Assembly (NCBI GenBank): GCA_024280735.1
Contig: JAJRPO010000026.1
Coordinates: forward strand, 1 to 64,000
Direction of reading: 5' to 3'
From: Alphaproteobacteria bacterium
GTDB lineage: Bacteria > Pseudomonadota > Alphaproteobacteria > Rhodobacterales > Rhodobacteraceae
DNA: 64,000 bases
Shown: positions 44,122-52,970 of the stretch, one piece after another
Layout: each line of letters starts with the position of its first letter
Numbering within the stretch: position 1 is the first letter of the stretch
The notes under the pieces: model-generated
What the model was told of the DNA's origin: nothing
Database searches by the model: none
What the model saw: the letters and a program-made list of their open reading frames with translations, nothing else
Position numbers and translations under genes: made by a program

Positions 44122-45437
44122 TGATTGCAGATCAAACCCCCGCCAAACCAAAATGGTCAGCGAAATTTCCATTCTGGACCGGAATGACGGGTGTCGCAGC
44201 GCTGATTGGGGTTTTGGGAATATGGGGTTATTTCGCCACAATTTCCGGCGCGGTGATCGTGTCAGGAATGATTCAAGTCGAGAGCCTGCGCCAAGTGGTG
44301 CAGCACCCTCAAGGCGGTGTTGTAAGTGAAATCGGTATCGTAGAGGGTGATGTCGTGCAAGCTGGGTCAATCCTTATCCGGCTTGACGACAAAATGCTTC
44401 AATCTGAACGCACTATAGTATCAACTCAGCTGCATGAAATCACCGCCCGAAAGGCACGTTTGATTGCAGAGCGGGACGAAACCAAAAATATCAGTTTTGA
44501 CCAGAATTTGCAACGTTTGGCAAAAACCGACCCAGAAGTTGACGGGTTCCTGAAAGGCCAAGAACGGCTGTTTTTTGCCCGAGGTGAATCCCTAAGCAAA
44601 CAGACCGAACAACTGAACCAGCGCAAAGACCAGATTCGCATTCAGATCCAGGGAGCAGGCGCTCAGCTGGACGCCCTTAAATTGCAAATCGGGTTTATCA
44701 ACCAAGAGCTGGCCAGCCAGCAAGAATTGCTGGCCAAAGGCCTTGCACAAGCAGCACGCGTTTTGTCTTTGCAACGCGAGGAGGCCCGCCTGCAAGGGTC
44801 AGTCGGTGAATTGGGAGCTTCGATGGCGCGAGGCGAAGCCCAGATTATCGAAACCGACATTCAGATTTTACAACTGCAAAGCCAGCGCCGCGAAGAAGCA
44901 ATCACCACGTTGCGAGACCTTGGGTTTTCTCAAATTGAGCTTGCCCAGCGGCTGATATCGCTGGACGAAACCCTATCGCGTATGGTTGTCCGCGCACCGA
45001 TGTCTGGTACAATTCATGGGTTAACCGTCCATGCAATTCGCTCCGTTGTGCGGCCGGCAGAACCAATTTTATATATCGTTCCCAATGACAGCCCCCTGGT
45101 AATTTCCAGCCGTATAGATGCGATACATGTGGATCAGATACATGTTGGACAAGCTGCGTCCATGCGATTTTCAACTTTTGACCAACGAACCACACCGGAA
45201 ATTTTTGGCACGGTTAAGAAATTATCAGCGGATGTGTTTCGGGACGAGGCCACCGGCGCTTCTTATTATTCAGCAGAAATATTACCGAACGAAGGAGAAA
45301 TCGAACGGCTGGGCGATGTAGAATTGCTGCCAGGTATGCCGGTCGAAACCTTTATCAAAACCACAGATCGCAGCCCGCTGAGTTATCTGGTCAAGCCGTT
45401 CTCTGACTATTTCAACCGCGCATTTCGCGAAGGCTAA
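44118..45437 (+). CDS. HlyD-family membrane fusion protein of type I secretion
   Basis: The ATG at 44118 overlaps the stop of the ATPase gene, giving 439 residues; the longer ORF lies inside that gene. One membrane helix (residues 21-43) is followed by a biotinyl-lipoyl-like half motif (VVQHPQGGVVSEIGIVEGDVVQAGSILIRLDD), long coiled-coil hairpin segments and a second half MVVRAPMSGTIHGLTVHAI. It bridges the inner-membrane ATPase and an outer-membrane channel. The RTX protein at 16-19 kb is a plausible substrate. Confidence 0.93.
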   Translation: MMIADQTPAKPKWSAKFPFWTGMTGVAALIGVLGIWGYFATISGAVIVSGMIQVESLRQVVQHPQGGVVSEIGIVEGDVVQAGSILIRLDDKMLQSERTIVSTQLHEITARKARLIAERDETKNISFDQNLQRLAKTDPEVDGFLKGQERLFFARGESLSKQTEQLNQRKDQIRIQIQGAGAQLDALKLQIGFINQELASQQELLAKGLAQAARVLSLQREEARLQGSVGELGASMARGEAQIIETDIQILQLQSQRREEAITTLRDLGFSQIELAQRLISLDETLSRMVVRAPMSGTIHGLTVHAIRSVVRPAEPILYIVPNDSPLVISSRIDAIHVDQIHVGQAASMRFSTFDQRTTPEIFGTVKKLSADVFRDEATGASYYSAEILPNEGEIERLGDVELLPGMPVETFIKTTDRSPLSYLVKPFSDYFNRAFREG

Positions 45438-45515
45438 ATAAAACGGCGTATTTACACTTGCCATGGGCGCTGCAAAGAGTAGCGTGCCCTGAAACGCCGC
45501 ATTTGGAGGAATACA

Positions 45516-45983
45516 ATGTCTGGAAATTTTGAAGCCCGTTTGACGGAATTGGGCGAGAATCTCCCCGATGCTCCTGCACCAGCGGCAAATTACGTGCCGT
45601 TTGTGATAACTGGTGATTTGGTATTCATCTCTGGGCAAATTTCCAAAGATGGCGACGGCAATATGATTACCGGAAAACTGGGCGACAATATGGGCGTTGA
45701 GGCTGGACAGGCCGCTGCAAAAGTATGCGCGTTGAATCTGATTGCGCAATTGAAGGCCGCTTGTGGCGGTGATCTGGATCGGCTGATCAAGGTCGTCAAA
45801 TTGGGTGGCTTTGTGAATTGCACACCGGATTTCACCGATCACCCGTCAGTCATTAACGGTGCTTCTGATTTCTTTGGCACGGTATTTGGCGACACCGGCG
45901 CCCATGCGCGCGCCGCCGTTGGTTGTTCCAGCCTGCCCTTGGGTGTCGCTGTCGAAATCGAAGGCATTTTTCAGATATCATGA
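45516..45983 (+). CDS. RidA-family protein
   Basis: The ATG follows GGAGGAATACA; the product is 155 residues. The Rid fold is shown by GDLVFISGQISKDGDGN and by VNCTPDFTDHPSVINGASDFFGTVFGDTGAHARAAVGCSSLPLGVAVEIEGIF, with the arginine that in RidA hydrolyses reactive enamines. It belongs to the longer YjgF-like branch. It overlaps the next gene by 4 bases. Confidence 0.93.
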   Translation: MSGNFEARLTELGENLPDAPAPAANYVPFVITGDLVFISGQISKDGDGNMITGKLGDNMGVEAGQAAAKVCALNLIAQLKAACGGDLDRLIKVVKLGGFVNCTPDFTDHPSVINGASDFFGTVFGDTGAHARAAVGCSSLPLGVAVEIEGIFQIS

Positions 45984-46747
45984 TGTTACCGACAACATTC
46001 CTGACATATCCCTTTGCCCATCGCACCCTGCATGATGTGGCGGACAATCGGCCGGAAAACTCGCTGGCGGGTGCGCGCGCTGCACTGGCGGCGGGCTATG
46101 GTATGGAAATTGACCTGCAACTGTCCAAAGACGGGCAGCCTGTGGTGTTTCACGATTATTCGTTGGACCGTCTAACCGAGGAAGTCGGGCCTGTCGCACG
46201 GCGCACCGCAGCGGAGTTGCAACAGATCAGACTGTCAGGCACGGATGAATGCATTCCAACCCTGCAAGAATTTCTGGAGCTGGTGGGCGGCAAAGTACCG
46301 TTGTTGGTAGAAATCAAAGATCAAGACGGGGCGCTTGGGCCAAATACCGGCACCATGGAAAAGGCCGTTTGCGATGTTATCAAGGATTATCAGGGGCCAT
46401 TGGCCTTGATGTCCTTTAACCCGCATTCCATGGCAAAATGCGCCCAACATGCGCCGGATATTCCGCGTGGGTTGGTGACAGATACGTTTTCCGGCGAGAA
46501 GTGGAATATCCTGCCACGGGCGCGTTTGGACGAGCTGGTGTCGATTCCAGATTATGACAGGGTTGGCGCAAGTTTTATTTCTCACAATTGGCGCAGCCTG
46601 CAATCCCCCCCTGTTGAGAAAATTCGCGCGCTGGGTGGGAGTATTTTGAGTTGGACGATACGCTCGGCCCAACAAGAAAAGGAAGCATTGGAAAATTCTG
46701 ACAATGTGACCTTTGAAAATTATTACGCCTCGACCAAGGCCGCGTGA
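45980..46747 (+). CDS. Glycerophosphodiester phosphodiesterase
   Basis: The ATG at 45980 overlaps the ridA-like stop (ATGA), giving 255 residues. The GDPD catalytic residues are visible in FAHRTLHDVADNRPENSLAG, GMEIDLQLSKDGQPVVFHDYSLDRLT and LLVEIKDQDG. No signal peptide is seen, so it is cytoplasmic and cleaves glycerophosphodiesters to glycerol-3-phosphate. It overlaps the FemAB-like gene by GTGA. Confidence 0.92.
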   Translation: MMLPTTFLTYPFAHRTLHDVADNRPENSLAGARAALAAGYGMEIDLQLSKDGQPVVFHDYSLDRLTEEVGPVARRTAAELQQIRLSGTDECIPTLQEFLELVGGKVPLLVEIKDQDGALGPNTGTMEKAVCDVIKDYQGPLALMSFNPHSMAKCAQHAPDIPRGLVTDTFSGEKWNILPRARLDELVSIPDYDRVGASFISHNWRSLQSPPVEKIRALGGSILSWTIRSAQQEKEALENSDNVTFENYYASTKAA

Positions 46748-47925
46748 CCCTAGAAATAAATATCGAAGTATCGGTGATTGGATCTTTGGCAGACATAACT
46801 GCGCGGGAGTGGGATTATTGTGCCTGCCCTGAAGATGCGGGTGGGCGCGCGATTGACCCCTTTACCACATATCGGTTTTTGTTGGCCCTTGAAAAGAGCG
46901 GCTCGGTCGGGGCTGGCACCGGATGGGAACCCCGGCATTTGATCGCCAGACTGGATGGTCAAGTGATTGGTGTGATGCCTTGTTATGGCAAGGGTCATTC
47001 GCAGGGCGAATATGTTTTCGATCACAATTGGGCGCACGCGTTTGAGCGTTCAGGCGGGCGGTATTACCCGAAATTACAGGTGGCTGTACCTTTCACCCCC
47101 GCCACGGGCCGCCGGTTTTTGGTGCGGCCAGAGTTTGCGCAAGAAGCTCGGTTGGCGTTGCTAGAGGGGGCCGTGGGGTTGGCAAGCCGGAACGAAGTTT
47201 CGTCAATCCACATCACATTTTGTACCGAGGAAGAAGCCGGCACAGGCGTGGATATGGGCCTGCTGCACCGTATCGGCCAACAGTTTCATTGGTACAATCA
47301 GGATTACGCAGATTTTGACGCATTTCTGGCGCAGCTTTCCTCGCGCAAGCGTAAAGCCATCCGCAAAGAACGTAGGCGCGCGCAGGCTTTTGGCGGCGAG
47401 ATACATTTGCTCTCCGGGGAGCAGATTCAACCGGAACATTGGGATGCTTTTTGGCATTTCTATCAAGATACAGGGATGCGCAAATGGGGCACCCCGTACC
47501 TGACACGCGAGTTCTTTGATATTGCCCAGCAGGAATTGCGGGATGATATTCTGCTGGTGATGTGCGAACGGCAGGGGCAATGGGTTGCGGGGGCGCTGAA
47601 TTTCATTGGCCGCGACACTTTGTTTGGCCGCTATTGGGGCTGCACCGAGGATCACCCCTGTTTGCATTTTGAAGTCTGTTATTATCAGGCGATTGACTTT
47701 GCCATTGAACACGGCCTGACGCGCGTGGAAGCGGGTGCGCAAGGCCCGCATAAATTGGCGCGCGGGTATTTGCCAGCTGCGGTGCATTCCCTGCACTGGA
47801 TTGCGGAGCCAGGATTTCGGAATGCCATTGCCCAATATCTTGCGGCCGAGAGTGAGGCTGTGGGTGAAGAAATTGAAGTTATGACCAGCTACGGGCCATT
47901 CCGAAATTCCACCAACGACGGTTAA
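46744..47925 (+). CDS. FemAB-like/GNAT-fold acyltransferase (PF04339-type)
   Basis: A GTG within GTGA overlapping the previous stop gives 393 residues. The central SSRKRKAIRKERRRAQAFGGEI, the FWHFYQDTGMRKWGTPYLTREFFD segment, and the C-terminal GCTEDHPCLHFEVCYYQAIDFAIEHGLTRVEAGAQGPHKLARGYLP match the family annotated as peptidogalycan biosynthesis or GNAT N-acetyltransferase. Substrate unknown; it may use aminoacyl-tRNA or acyl-CoA. The ridA-GDPD-FemAB string appears to be one operon. Confidence 0.85.
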   Translation: MTLEINIEVSVIGSLADITAREWDYCACPEDAGGRAIDPFTTYRFLLALEKSGSVGAGTGWEPRHLIARLDGQVIGVMPCYGKGHSQGEYVFDHNWAHAFERSGGRYYPKLQVAVPFTPATGRRFLVRPEFAQEARLALLEGAVGLASRNEVSSIHITFCTEEEAGTGVDMGLLHRIGQQFHWYNQDYADFDAFLAQLSSRKRKAIRKERRRAQAFGGEIHLLSGEQIQPEHWDAFWHFYQDTGMRKWGTPYLTREFFDIAQQELRDDILLVMCERQGQWVAGALNFIGRDTLFGRYWGCTEDHPCLHFEVCYYQAIDFAIEHGLTRVEAGAQGPHKLARGYLPAAVHSLHWIAEPGFRNAIAQYLAAESEAVGEEIEVMTSYGPFRNSTNDG

Positions 47926-48024
47926 GGGTGGCCGCGCTGCGCGCGGTGGTATGGGCGATAAGTCTCTGGCTTTTTGGAGGTATACCCAATAGCCAAGAGA
48001 GAGCGAGATTCAGGAGTTTTAGAG

Positions 48025-49233
48025 ATGACACATGTGATTGTGGTTGGCGCAGGACAAGCCGGCAGTTCTTTGGTTGCAAAGCTGCGCAATTCCGGTTTTG
48101 AGGGAGAGATCACCCTGATCGGCGCTGAACCAACACCGCCTTACCAACGCCCACCATTGTCTAAGAAATACCTGCTGGGCGAGATGGAACTGGATCGATT
48201 ATTGCTACGCCCTGAGGCGTTCTATAGCGAAAACAACATCTCATTGCGATTGGGAGTGGCTGTTGATGCGGTTGATGCCGACGCGAAAACAATCAGCATT
48301 TCAGACGAAACCCTAAGTTACGATCATTTGGTATTGGCCACCGGGTCAGCGCCACGACGCTTGCCTGCAAGCATTGGGGGCGCGCTGGAAGGTGTCTATG
48401 TTGTGCGCGATCTGAAGGATGTGGACCAAATGGCACCGGAATTCGCCAAAGGGCGGCGGGTGCTGATTATTGGCGGCGGATATATCGGGTTGGAAGCGGC
48501 GGCGGTTGCGGCGAAAAAGGGCCTGAAGGTTACGTTGGTCGAAATGGCGGATCGGATTTTGCAGCGGGTTGCCTGCCCGCAGACCTCAGACTTTTTTCGG
48601 GAAGTGCATCAGTCACATGGGGTTGAAATTCTGGAAGGCGTGGGCTTGAAAGAGTTGACCGGAGATGGCCGCGTTAGGGGCGCTGTTTTGAGCGATGGCA
48701 CGGTTCTGGAGCTTGAATTTGCGATTGTCGGCGTGGGGATTGCGCCCGCCACATCTTTGGCGGAAATGGCCGGGGTTATGCTCGACAATGGCATTCAGAC
48801 GGATGCTTTTGGCAAGACATCGGTTTCGGGAATTTGGGCTGCGGGGGATTGCGCGTCTTTTCCCTATCGCGGTGGACGTATCCGGTTGGAGAGCGTGCCA
48901 AATGCAATAGATCAGGCGGAAATTGTTGCGCTGAATATTATGGGAAATGGCAAGGAGTATGTGGCAAAGCCTTGGTTTTGGTCAGATCAATATGATGTGA
49001 AACTACAGATAGCCGGGCTGAATGTGGGGTATGACGACGTGATTACCCGACAAGGCGGCAAAGAGGGATCGGTATCATTCTGGTATTACAAGGGCGACGA
49101 ATTGCTGGCTGTCGATGCGGCCAATGACCCGCGCAGCTACATGATTGGCAAGCGTCTGATCGAGGCTGGGAAATCACCTGCCAAGACTGCAATTGCGGAT
49201 CCGGCAACGGATATGAAATCATTGCTGCGATGA
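48025..49233 (+). CDS. FAD-dependent ferredoxin/rubredoxin reductase-like oxidoreductase
   Basis: AGGAG lies 8 bases before the ATG at 48025; the product is 402 residues. The FAD motif VIVVGAGQAGSSLVAKL starts the protein, RPPLSKKYLLG follows, the NADH motif is LIIGGGYIGLEAAAVAAKKG, and WAAGDCASFPYRGG binds the flavin. The C-terminal reductase domain is present. Such enzymes pass electrons from NADH to a ferredoxin or rubredoxin serving an oxygenase. An AlkB-type hydroxylase lies 1.4 kb downstream, but the link is speculative. It overlaps rsmD by 4 bases. Confidence 0.9.
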   Translation: MTHVIVVGAGQAGSSLVAKLRNSGFEGEITLIGAEPTPPYQRPPLSKKYLLGEMELDRLLLRPEAFYSENNISLRLGVAVDAVDADAKTISISDETLSYDHLVLATGSAPRRLPASIGGALEGVYVVRDLKDVDQMAPEFAKGRRVLIIGGGYIGLEAAAVAAKKGLKVTLVEMADRILQRVACPQTSDFFREVHQSHGVEILEGVGLKELTGDGRVRGAVLSDGTVLELEFAIVGVGIAPATSLAEMAGVMLDNGIQTDAFGKTSVSGIWAAGDCASFPYRGGRIRLESVPNAIDQAEIVALNIMGNGKEYVAKPWFWSDQYDVKLQIAGLNVGYDDVITRQGGKEGSVSFWYYKGDELLAVDAANDPRSYMIGKRLIEAGKSPAKTAIADPATDMKSLLR

Positions 49234-49790
49234 GGATTATATCTGGTCGCTTCAGGGGTACAGCACTGGCCTCGGTGGGCAAAGGCGACACCAGCGCCCA
49301 CTTGCGCCCAACAACCGACCGAGTGCGCGAGAGCATTTTCAACTTGCTGGTGAATGGCGGCTACGGCGACCCGATTGCAGATGCGCGGGTGCTGGACCTG
49401 TTTGCCGGCACTGGCGCGCTGGGGTTTGAGGCCCTATCACGCGGCGCGGCCTTTGGCCTGTTTGTGGATGACGGTGCCAAATCGCGGGCGTTGGTGCGCG
49501 AAAACATAGATATTCTGCGATTGATTGGATCAACCAAATTGTTCCGCCGCGATGCCACGCGGTTGGGCGACGCCAAGAATGGCGCGTTTGATCTGGTGTT
49601 TCTGGACCCGCCTTATGGCAAAGGTCTGGGCGAAAAGGCGCTGGTTGCCGCCTTGCAAGGTGGATGGTTATCCGAAAAGGCGCTGATCGTCTGGGAAGAG
49701 AACGCCGAACAGGTCGCGCCTGACGGTTTTAACATGCTGGACGCGCGGCGCTATGGTGATACCTGGGTTCATATTCTGGACCTGCGTTAG
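49230..49790 (+). CDS. rsmD: 16S rRNA (guanine966-N2)-methyltransferase
   Basis: The product is 186 residues starting MRIISGRFRGTALASVGK and RPTTDRVRESIFNLL, both typical of RsmD. SAM binding uses VLDLFAGTGALGFEALSRGA, and the catalytic motif is FLDPPYGKGLG. It methylates G966 in the small-subunit rRNA. Its start overlaps the reductase stop (ATGA). Confidence 0.95.
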   Translation: MRIISGRFRGTALASVGKGDTSAHLRPTTDRVRESIFNLLVNGGYGDPIADARVLDLFAGTGALGFEALSRGAAFGLFVDDGAKSRALVRENIDILRLIGSTKLFRRDATRLGDAKNGAFDLVFLDPPYGKGLGEKALVAALQGGWLSEKALIVWEENAEQVAPDGFNMLDARRYGDTWVHILDLR

Positions 49791-49824
49791 GATGTTCTGC
49801 TAGGCTGCCGAGAGAGGTGGTCTT

Positions 49825-50634
49825 GTGACAGGTTTCATTTTGGTTTTTTGGCAGGGCAAGGCCTCGTTTGCGGTTGTTCTGTCGACATTGCTTGCCGCCG
49901 CCATAGCCTGTTCGTTTTTTCCTACTGAATCTTCAAATGTAATCCGTTTTACGCAAGCCACGGTGATGGTTCTCACGACTGTAATTTTGTCAACAGGTGC
50001 GCTCCGAACTGGTGGGCGGTTGTTACGTGAAAAGCCCTCGGCCCTGTCTGTATGGGCAATCTATGGCGGCGTTTTCATATTGCTTGTGTTTGTTGCAATT
50101 CAACTTGCCAGCCTGTTTTTGCCCGCCTCGTCGGTGATTGTACACGACAACCGAAAGCCCCCCAAAGTCACGCTGAACGGGGATCAAATCCACATCGAAG
50201 GGGATATTGATTATCGGGTCTTAACAGAATTACGGCCTTTTCTTGCGAGTGATCCACCCGCGAAAAGTATTTGGATGCAAAGCACTGGCGGCCATGTGAT
50301 TGCCGGGCGCTCGATTGGTTTGGCAATTGAACGCAGCCGCTTGGATACTATCGTCAACGGGCAGTGCTATTCCGCCTGCACACTGGCCTTTGCAGGTGGC
50401 AAGCATCGGTTCTTACCGGAAGGGGCCACATTGGGTTTTCATGGCTATCGATTTGACAACCCCATGCGGGTGCAAACAATCACCAAGGCAGAAATCGAGG
50501 CTAAGGACCGTATATTTCTAGCGCGGCGCGGTGTTTCGATGTTGTTTCTGGATAAGGTATACAAAGTACCGCCCGAAGACATTTGGATCCCGTCGCGCGA
50601 AGACCTTTTGTCTGCTGGTGTGCTTACCCAATAG
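49825..50634 (+). CDS. Membrane-anchored ClpP/crotonase-fold putative serine protease
   Basis: A GTG start gives 269 residues. Three membrane helices fill residues 1-105. The soluble domain has IWMQSTGGHVIAGRSIGLAIER (oxyanion-type glycine loop), a serine in NGQCYSACTLAFAGGKHRFLPEGATLGFHGY and a histidine in GFHGYR, as in ClpP-like serine proteases. The catalytic role of these residues is inference. It may be a regulated membrane protease or a peptidase-like protein of unknown target. It ends directly next to the alkB stop. Confidence 0.7.
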   Translation: MTGFILVFWQGKASFAVVLSTLLAAAIACSFFPTESSNVIRFTQATVMVLTTVILSTGALRTGGRLLREKPSALSVWAIYGGVFILLVFVAIQLASLFLPASSVIVHDNRKPPKVTLNGDQIHIEGDIDYRVLTELRPFLASDPPAKSIWMQSTGGHVIAGRSIGLAIERSRLDTIVNGQCYSACTLAFAGGKHRFLPEGATLGFHGYRFDNPMRVQTITKAEIEAKDRIFLARRGVSMLFLDKVYKVPPEDIWIPSREDLLSAGVLTQ

Positions 50635-51765
50635 CTATCTTGGTGGCGGATTGAGGGCCTTGTTATAGGGATGCCAATCCTCAATATCCGGATAATATTT
50701 GCGCCGCCATGACCGCACCTTTGGGTTCATGTAGCGTCGCCACAAGGGTGGAGCCATGGCCAACATAGTCATAATCGGATAGCCGAAAGGTAGTTGTGGG
50801 GCGTCCTTCTCAGCATGGTTCTGCAACAAAGGAAAACGCCTGCTTGGTTTGTAGTGGTGGTCGGAATGGCGTTGCAGGTTTATCAGGAAATAATTCGTTA
50901 CGCGGTGCGAAGCGTTCCATGAATGGCGCGGCAAAACATGTTCATATTTACCATCGCCAAGGTGGCGGCGGGTTAGGCCGTAGTGTTCGACATAATTCAC
51001 CACCTCTAGCTGCCAGATTGCCACATAGGCCTGTACAAAAAACAGCCCAACACCTGCCCATCCGCCAATAACAAAGGCCAAGGCCAACCAACCGAATTGC
51101 CAGATAGCATACCGCCAGAACGGGTTGCTGGAATGCCACCATGGCAGTTTCTTGCGTGCCAGCATTTCGCGCTCTGCCCGGAAAGATGATGTTGCACAGC
51201 CAATGACAACCCGCGGAAAGAAACGGTGAAACCCCTCGTTATAGCGGGCCGTAACCGGATCACGCGGCGTGCCGATGTAACGGTGATGAACCAGCAAATG
51301 TTCAGACCGGAAATGCCCATAGAGGGCCATGGTCATCAACCCGTCGCCCAACATCCGCTCCCACTTGGCCTTTTGATGCATCAACTCATGGGCATAAACA
51401 ATGCCTATGGAACCGGAAGCAATGCCAAGGGTCATCATAAAAATGACGGTTTCTGTGGTGCCTAACCTGTCTGTCCAACTGACGTAAGCCAGCCCGCCAA
51501 ACACCAGACAGGTTTGGAGTGGCAGCCAAATCACGGTAATCAGACGATACCAGAACAAATCAGCGGGGGCGTCAGGGTCGGGGTTTTCCGTGTTCCGACC
51601 ACCAACAAAATCCAGCATCGTGGTGATATACCAGCCAAAAACAGGCGGCAGCGCCAGCCACCAGCCACCATTCCAACCCGCAAGCGCGATAATGGGAATA
51701 AACGCCAGCGAAATCCAGAATGGCAGGGCGGCCATGAAATTGGTTCGGATCGGTTGAGCGGCCAT
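50635..51765 (-). CDS. alkB: AlkB-type alkane 1-monooxygenase (membrane fatty-acid-desaturase fold)
   Basis: The product is 376 residues with six hydrophobic helices. The di-iron histidine motifs of AlkB are present: HELMHQ, HLLVHHRYIGTPRDP, and LQRHSDHHYKPSRRFP, along with NYVEHYGLTRR. These enzymes hydroxylate the terminal carbon of alkanes or similar chains and receive electrons from rubredoxin. No rubredoxin gene or fused rubredoxin domain is seen here. Substrate could be something other than an alkane. Confidence 0.9.
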   Translation of the reverse strand: MAAQPIRTNFMAALPFWISLAFIPIIALAGWNGGWWLALPPVFGWYITTMLDFVGGRNTENPDPDAPADLFWYRLITVIWLPLQTCLVFGGLAYVSWTDRLGTTETVIFMMTLGIASGSIGIVYAHELMHQKAKWERMLGDGLMTMALYGHFRSEHLLVHHRYIGTPRDPVTARYNEGFHRFFPRVVIGCATSSFRAEREMLARKKLPWWHSSNPFWRYAIWQFGWLALAFVIGGWAGVGLFFVQAYVAIWQLEVVNYVEHYGLTRRHLGDGKYEHVLPRHSWNASHRVTNYFLINLQRHSDHHYKPSRRFPLLQNHAEKDAPQLPFGYPIMTMLAMAPPLWRRYMNPKVRSWRRKYYPDIEDWHPYNKALNPPPR

Positions 51766-51847
51766 TTTTTGCCTCGTGGTTTTTGCTCAGTTTGTCACGA
51801 TAAGGATTAACAAACAACTGTGGCGAAAATCGAGAGGCTGCTTGTTG

Positions 51848-52888
51848 CTATTGTGCCAGCTTCCAGACTTTACGCATGACGGTTGGCAGGTCGTCTGGGT
51901 TGAAATCACATGCGGGAATAAATTCACCGACATTCGGACAGAAGTCTATGGCCACGCGACCCGTTCGCACGGTTAGCCGCAGATGGAAATGGGTAAATGT
52001 GTGGCGAACTCCCTCCGGGGATTGTTGCCATTTGGCGGCGGCGGGGGCTTGGTGTTCTGGTTGCGCCTCTGCCCAATCACTGCCCGGCCAACCCAACATA
52101 CCCCCCAGCAAGCCTTTGTCCGGTCGCCGTTCCAGCAATAGGGCACCGTCAGCGCGCGTTAAGACATAAGCCACCCCTACCCGTGTCGGCTTTTTCACCT
52201 TTGGCAATTTTTGCGGTAATTCTGCCGCATCCCCCGCCTTTCGCGCTGCGCAATGGCTGGACCAAGGGCAAGCACCACAGGTGGGCGATCGTGGTGTGCA
52301 GACCGTCGCGCCCAAATCCATAACCGCTTGCGCATAATCTCCGCAACGCTTGGGCGGGGTGATCTCAATCGCCTTGGCTCGCAGTATTTCTTTGGATGCG
52401 GGCAGTGGGTCATGGATACGATGCAAGCGCGCCATCACCCGCTCTACGTTACCGTCCAAAACGGTCTCTTGGCGATCAAAAGCAATCGCCCCGATGGCCG
52501 CCGCAGTATAGGGGCCGATCCCTGGCAATTTCAACAAGGCGGTATTATCTTGCGGGAACTGTCCTTGCCATTGCTCCACCACCACCCGCGCGCACTTTAA
52601 CAGGTTGCGGGCGCGTGCATAATACCCAAGGCCCGCCCATGCGGCCATAACATCGGCATCCGCCGCCGCCGCCAGATCTTCAATTGTTGGCCAGCGTTTC
52701 AGGAACGCCAGAAAATAGCTTTTGACCGTCACAACGGTGGTTTGTTGCAACATAATTTCCGACAGCCAAATGTGATAGGGATCGGGCGTCAAGCCAGACA
52801 GGGGCGGCACACGCCAAGGCAATTCACGGGCGTTTCGATCATACCAGTCCAGCAATTCAGCGGCGCGGCTGTCGTTTATGTCACGCAT
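51848..52888 (-). CDS. mutY: A/G-specific adenine glycosylase
   Basis: The product is 346 residues. The catalytic glutamate lies in WLSEIMLQQTTV, the helix-hairpin-helix is LPGIGPYTAAAIGAIAF, and the catalytic aspartate is in VLDGNVERV. The 4Fe-4S ligands are CTPRSPTCGACPWSSHC. The C-terminal NUDIX-like domain recognises 8-oxoguanine. It removes adenine paired with 8-oxoguanine. It is divergent from the DUF721 gene. Confidence 0.96.
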   Translation of the reverse strand: MRDINDSRAAELLDWYDRNARELPWRVPPLSGLTPDPYHIWLSEIMLQQTTVVTVKSYFLAFLKRWPTIEDLAAAADADVMAAWAGLGYYARARNLLKCARVVVEQWQGQFPQDNTALLKLPGIGPYTAAAIGAIAFDRQETVLDGNVERVMARLHRIHDPLPASKEILRAKAIEITPPKRCGDYAQAVMDLGATVCTPRSPTCGACPWSSHCAARKAGDAAELPQKLPKVKKPTRVGVAYVLTRADGALLLERRPDKGLLGGMLGWPGSDWAEAQPEHQAPAAAKWQQSPEGVRHTFTHFHLRLTVRTGRVAIDFCPNVGEFIPACDFNPDDLPTVMRKVWKLAQ

Positions 52889-52970
52889 ATTTTATCCCCT
52901 TGTGGTCTTTATCTGCTGGCATCTGCCGCGTTCAGAGCTAAAATAACCTATCTTTAACTTTTGGACAGCC

